DNA of 6,977 bases from the NCBI GenBank assembly GCA_050701115.1, contig JBOHER010000475.1, forward strand, positions 1-6,977, given 5' to 3'. A program made the position numbers and the translations under genes. Of the stretch, positions 6,217 through 6,977 are shown one piece after another. Each line of letters opens with the position of its first letter. Within the stretch, counting starts at the first letter, position 1. Under the pieces are notes generated by a model, which worked only from the letters and a program-made list of their open reading frames with translations, had not been told where the DNA came from and made no database searches. Origin of the DNA: JBOHER01 sp050701115 (lineage in GTDB: Bacteria > Actinomycetota > Actinomycetes > Mycobacteriales > Pseudonocardiaceae).

Positions 6217-6336
6217 TTGCAAGGGTAGCAACTGTCCGACAACACGCACGACCCCAAGTTCCACGGCGTCGATCGGCACCGCTTGTCCTGCGGGCTTTCG
6301 TGGCTGTTCGCCGCTGGCGGCGCGTACGACAGAGGC

Positions 6337-6371
6337 GGGGCGGCTGACCCTGGCTGGTGGGTCAGCGCCCC
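6337..6371 (-). terminator. Hairpin terminator downstream of the XRE regulator
   Basis: GGGGC (6337-6341), a bulged G, then GCTGACCC (6343-6350) pair with GGGTCAGC (6359-6366) and GCCCC (6367-6371): 13 pairs around an 8-base loop. It starts 26 bases beyond the regulator's stop codon in its direction of transcription. No clear T-tract follows on the minus strand. Confidence 0.6.
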
Positions 6372-6397
6372 GGACGTGGCCTGTCAGGGCCGAGTTT

Positions 6398-6817
6398 CTA
6401 CGCGGCTCGTGGCCGGTGCTCACCATCATCGTGGTGGCGGCGTCGCTGGATGCGGCGCAGCACGGTGGCGACGGTGTGGATTTGCTCGCCGCTCATCGGC
6501 GGCATGCCCGCGCAGATGACGTCCCAGCATTCCCAGGAGTCATCGGCATCGACCCGCCCGCGCAGCTCGGCGGGGGTGATACCGAGGGCGTCGGCGAGCG
6601 CGGCAAGCTCAGCGGTGCTGGGCTCGACGGTGCCGGACTCGAACGACGTGACGGCGGACGGCGTGACGGTGGCTGCGGCGGCAAGTTGAGCGCGAGTCAG
6701 CTCGCGCCGGTCGCGGTGGCCGCGCAGCCGGCCGGGCGAGAACACCCGCCCGCCAGGCGGTGCGTGCAGATGAGAGCCGCCGCAACATGGGCGACGGTTG
6801 GCTGGCTCGATGGGCAT
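6398..6817 (-). CDS. XRE-family helix-turn-helix transcriptional regulator
   Basis: A 139-residue protein with one clear DNA-binding domain: residues 38-87 read as the Cro/CI fold, with LTRAQLAAAATVTPSAV as the helix-turn-helix and SFESGTVEPSTAELAALADA as the following helices. Ahead of it is a 37-residue leader with CCGGSH at 11-16. After it are an acidic linker with Trp and Cys (DADDSWECWDVICAG, 90-104) and a final amphipathic segment (about 106-127). The frame is open to 6889, but the start at 6817 is preferred because GGGAGGT (6825-6831) lies 7 bases ahead; the 6889 start has no ribosome site. It is probably an accessory-element regulator given the nearby recombinase. Its target is unknown; dyads downstream at 5741-6148 are candidates only by proximity. 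Confidence 0.82.
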   Translation of the reverse strand: MPIEPANRRPCCGGSHLHAPPGGRVFSPGRLRGHRDRRELTRAQLAAAATVTPSAVTSFESGTVEPSTAELAALADALGITPAELRGRVDADDSWECWDVICAGMPPMSGEQIHTVATVLRRIQRRRHHDDGEHRPRAA

Positions 6818-6901
6818 AGGCGAGACCTCCCAGGGCAAGGCGGCGAAGCGAAGGCGAGACGGCGTGGCGGATCGCCGATTCAGCGGCATGAGTGTCGGGC
6901 G

Positions 6902-6977
6902 TTAGGCGGCCCCTTCCAGTTCGTCGGGTACCTCGGCCTCGATCACGATCCGCACCCGGGCGCGGGAACTGTGAGGT
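6902..6977 (-). CDS. 3' end of an unidentified minus-strand gene (partial)
   Basis: The last 24 codons and a TAA stop (6904-6902) of a reading frame that enters from the right edge. It ends RVRIVIEAEVPDELEGAA, with high third-position GC typical of real genes here. It lies 84 bases upstream of the XRE start and on the same strand, so the two may share a transcript. Too little is visible to name a family, and a chance open frame in GC-rich DNA cannot be excluded. Confidence 0.45.
   Translation of the reverse strand, partial: PHSSRARVRIVIEAEVPDELEGAA

Larger units (their letters stand above)
5576..6397. other. Non-coding, dyad-rich stretch between recombinase and regulator
   Basis: About 820 bases lie tail-to-tail between the recombinase and the XRE gene. 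No frame here has both a ribosome site and protein-like composition. The open frames are Arg/Pro/Cys-rich shadows of high-GC DNA. The stretch contains the recombinase terminator, two copies of a 21-base direct repeat, several inverted repeats and, around 5930-6160, a more AT-rich section with short GGAT-rich repeats. It may hold attachment-site or operator sequences of the element, or decayed genes. Confidence 0.5.

Noticed and set aside
5590..6390. tRNA gene or CRISPR array in the non-coding stretch.
   Set aside because: No T-loop or cloverleaf pattern found, and only two copies of the 21-base repeat at a wide, non-spacer-like distance.
6163..6429. Minus-strand 88-codon frame overlapping the end of the XRE gene.
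   Set aside because: No recognisable domain, Arg/Val/Ala-rich composition, and it runs through the XRE terminator hairpin.
6179..6977. Plus-strand frame open from an ATG at 6179 to the window edge (over 260 codons), beginning RRPRPLTCDNTGCKG.
   Set aside because: Most of it is antisense to the well-supported XRE gene, and open antisense frames are common in high-GC coding DNA. The ribosome site is 16 bases away. Only its first 17 codons look protein-like, so I kept the repeat but not the gene.

Overview
The window is high-GC actinobacterial DNA. The gene order htdX-like, fabG4-like, divergent fadA2-like matches the Mycobacterium tuberculosis block Rv0241c-Rv0242c-Rv0243. The proteins look like those of a mycolic-acid-related or Pseudonocardiales-type actinomycete, but the genus cannot be fixed from the sequence alone.

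Left part (1-3999) is ordinary chromosomal lipid metabolism. On the minus strand, a two-domain high-molecular-weight FabG4 ketoacyl reductase is followed 7 bases later by a double-hotdog MaoC-type hydratase/dehydratase (HtdX-like), arranged as one operon. Divergent from it is a FadA2-type thiolase with a complete catalytic triad. The roughly 370-base space between them holds two overlapping palindromes sharing the half-site GTTAG, which are good candidates for a TetR-type operator. Together the three enzymes could perform reduction, (de)hydration and thiolytic/condensation steps on acyl thioesters. A hairpin terminator closes fadA2.

Right part (about 4000-6977) looks like the edge of an integrated accessory element. 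Where mycobacteria carry fadE5, this genome has a large serine recombinase starting at 4057, probably from a leaderless transcript. Its reading frame breaks inside the first CxxC of the zinc ribbon. Adding two bases at a GTGTGGGG tract restores the family motif and a 506-residue protein, so it is either a recent pseudogene or a sequence error. After its terminator come about 820 bases with no convincing gene. That stretch holds several dyad symmetries and a 21-base exact direct repeat that reads LTCDNTG in one frame. A minus-strand XRE-type helix-turn-helix regulator and the last 24 codons of another minus-strand gene close the window.

I did not find a clear new multi-gene system. The points most worth following are the recombinase frameshift, the insertion next to fadA2, the double operator, and the repeat-rich non-coding stretch.
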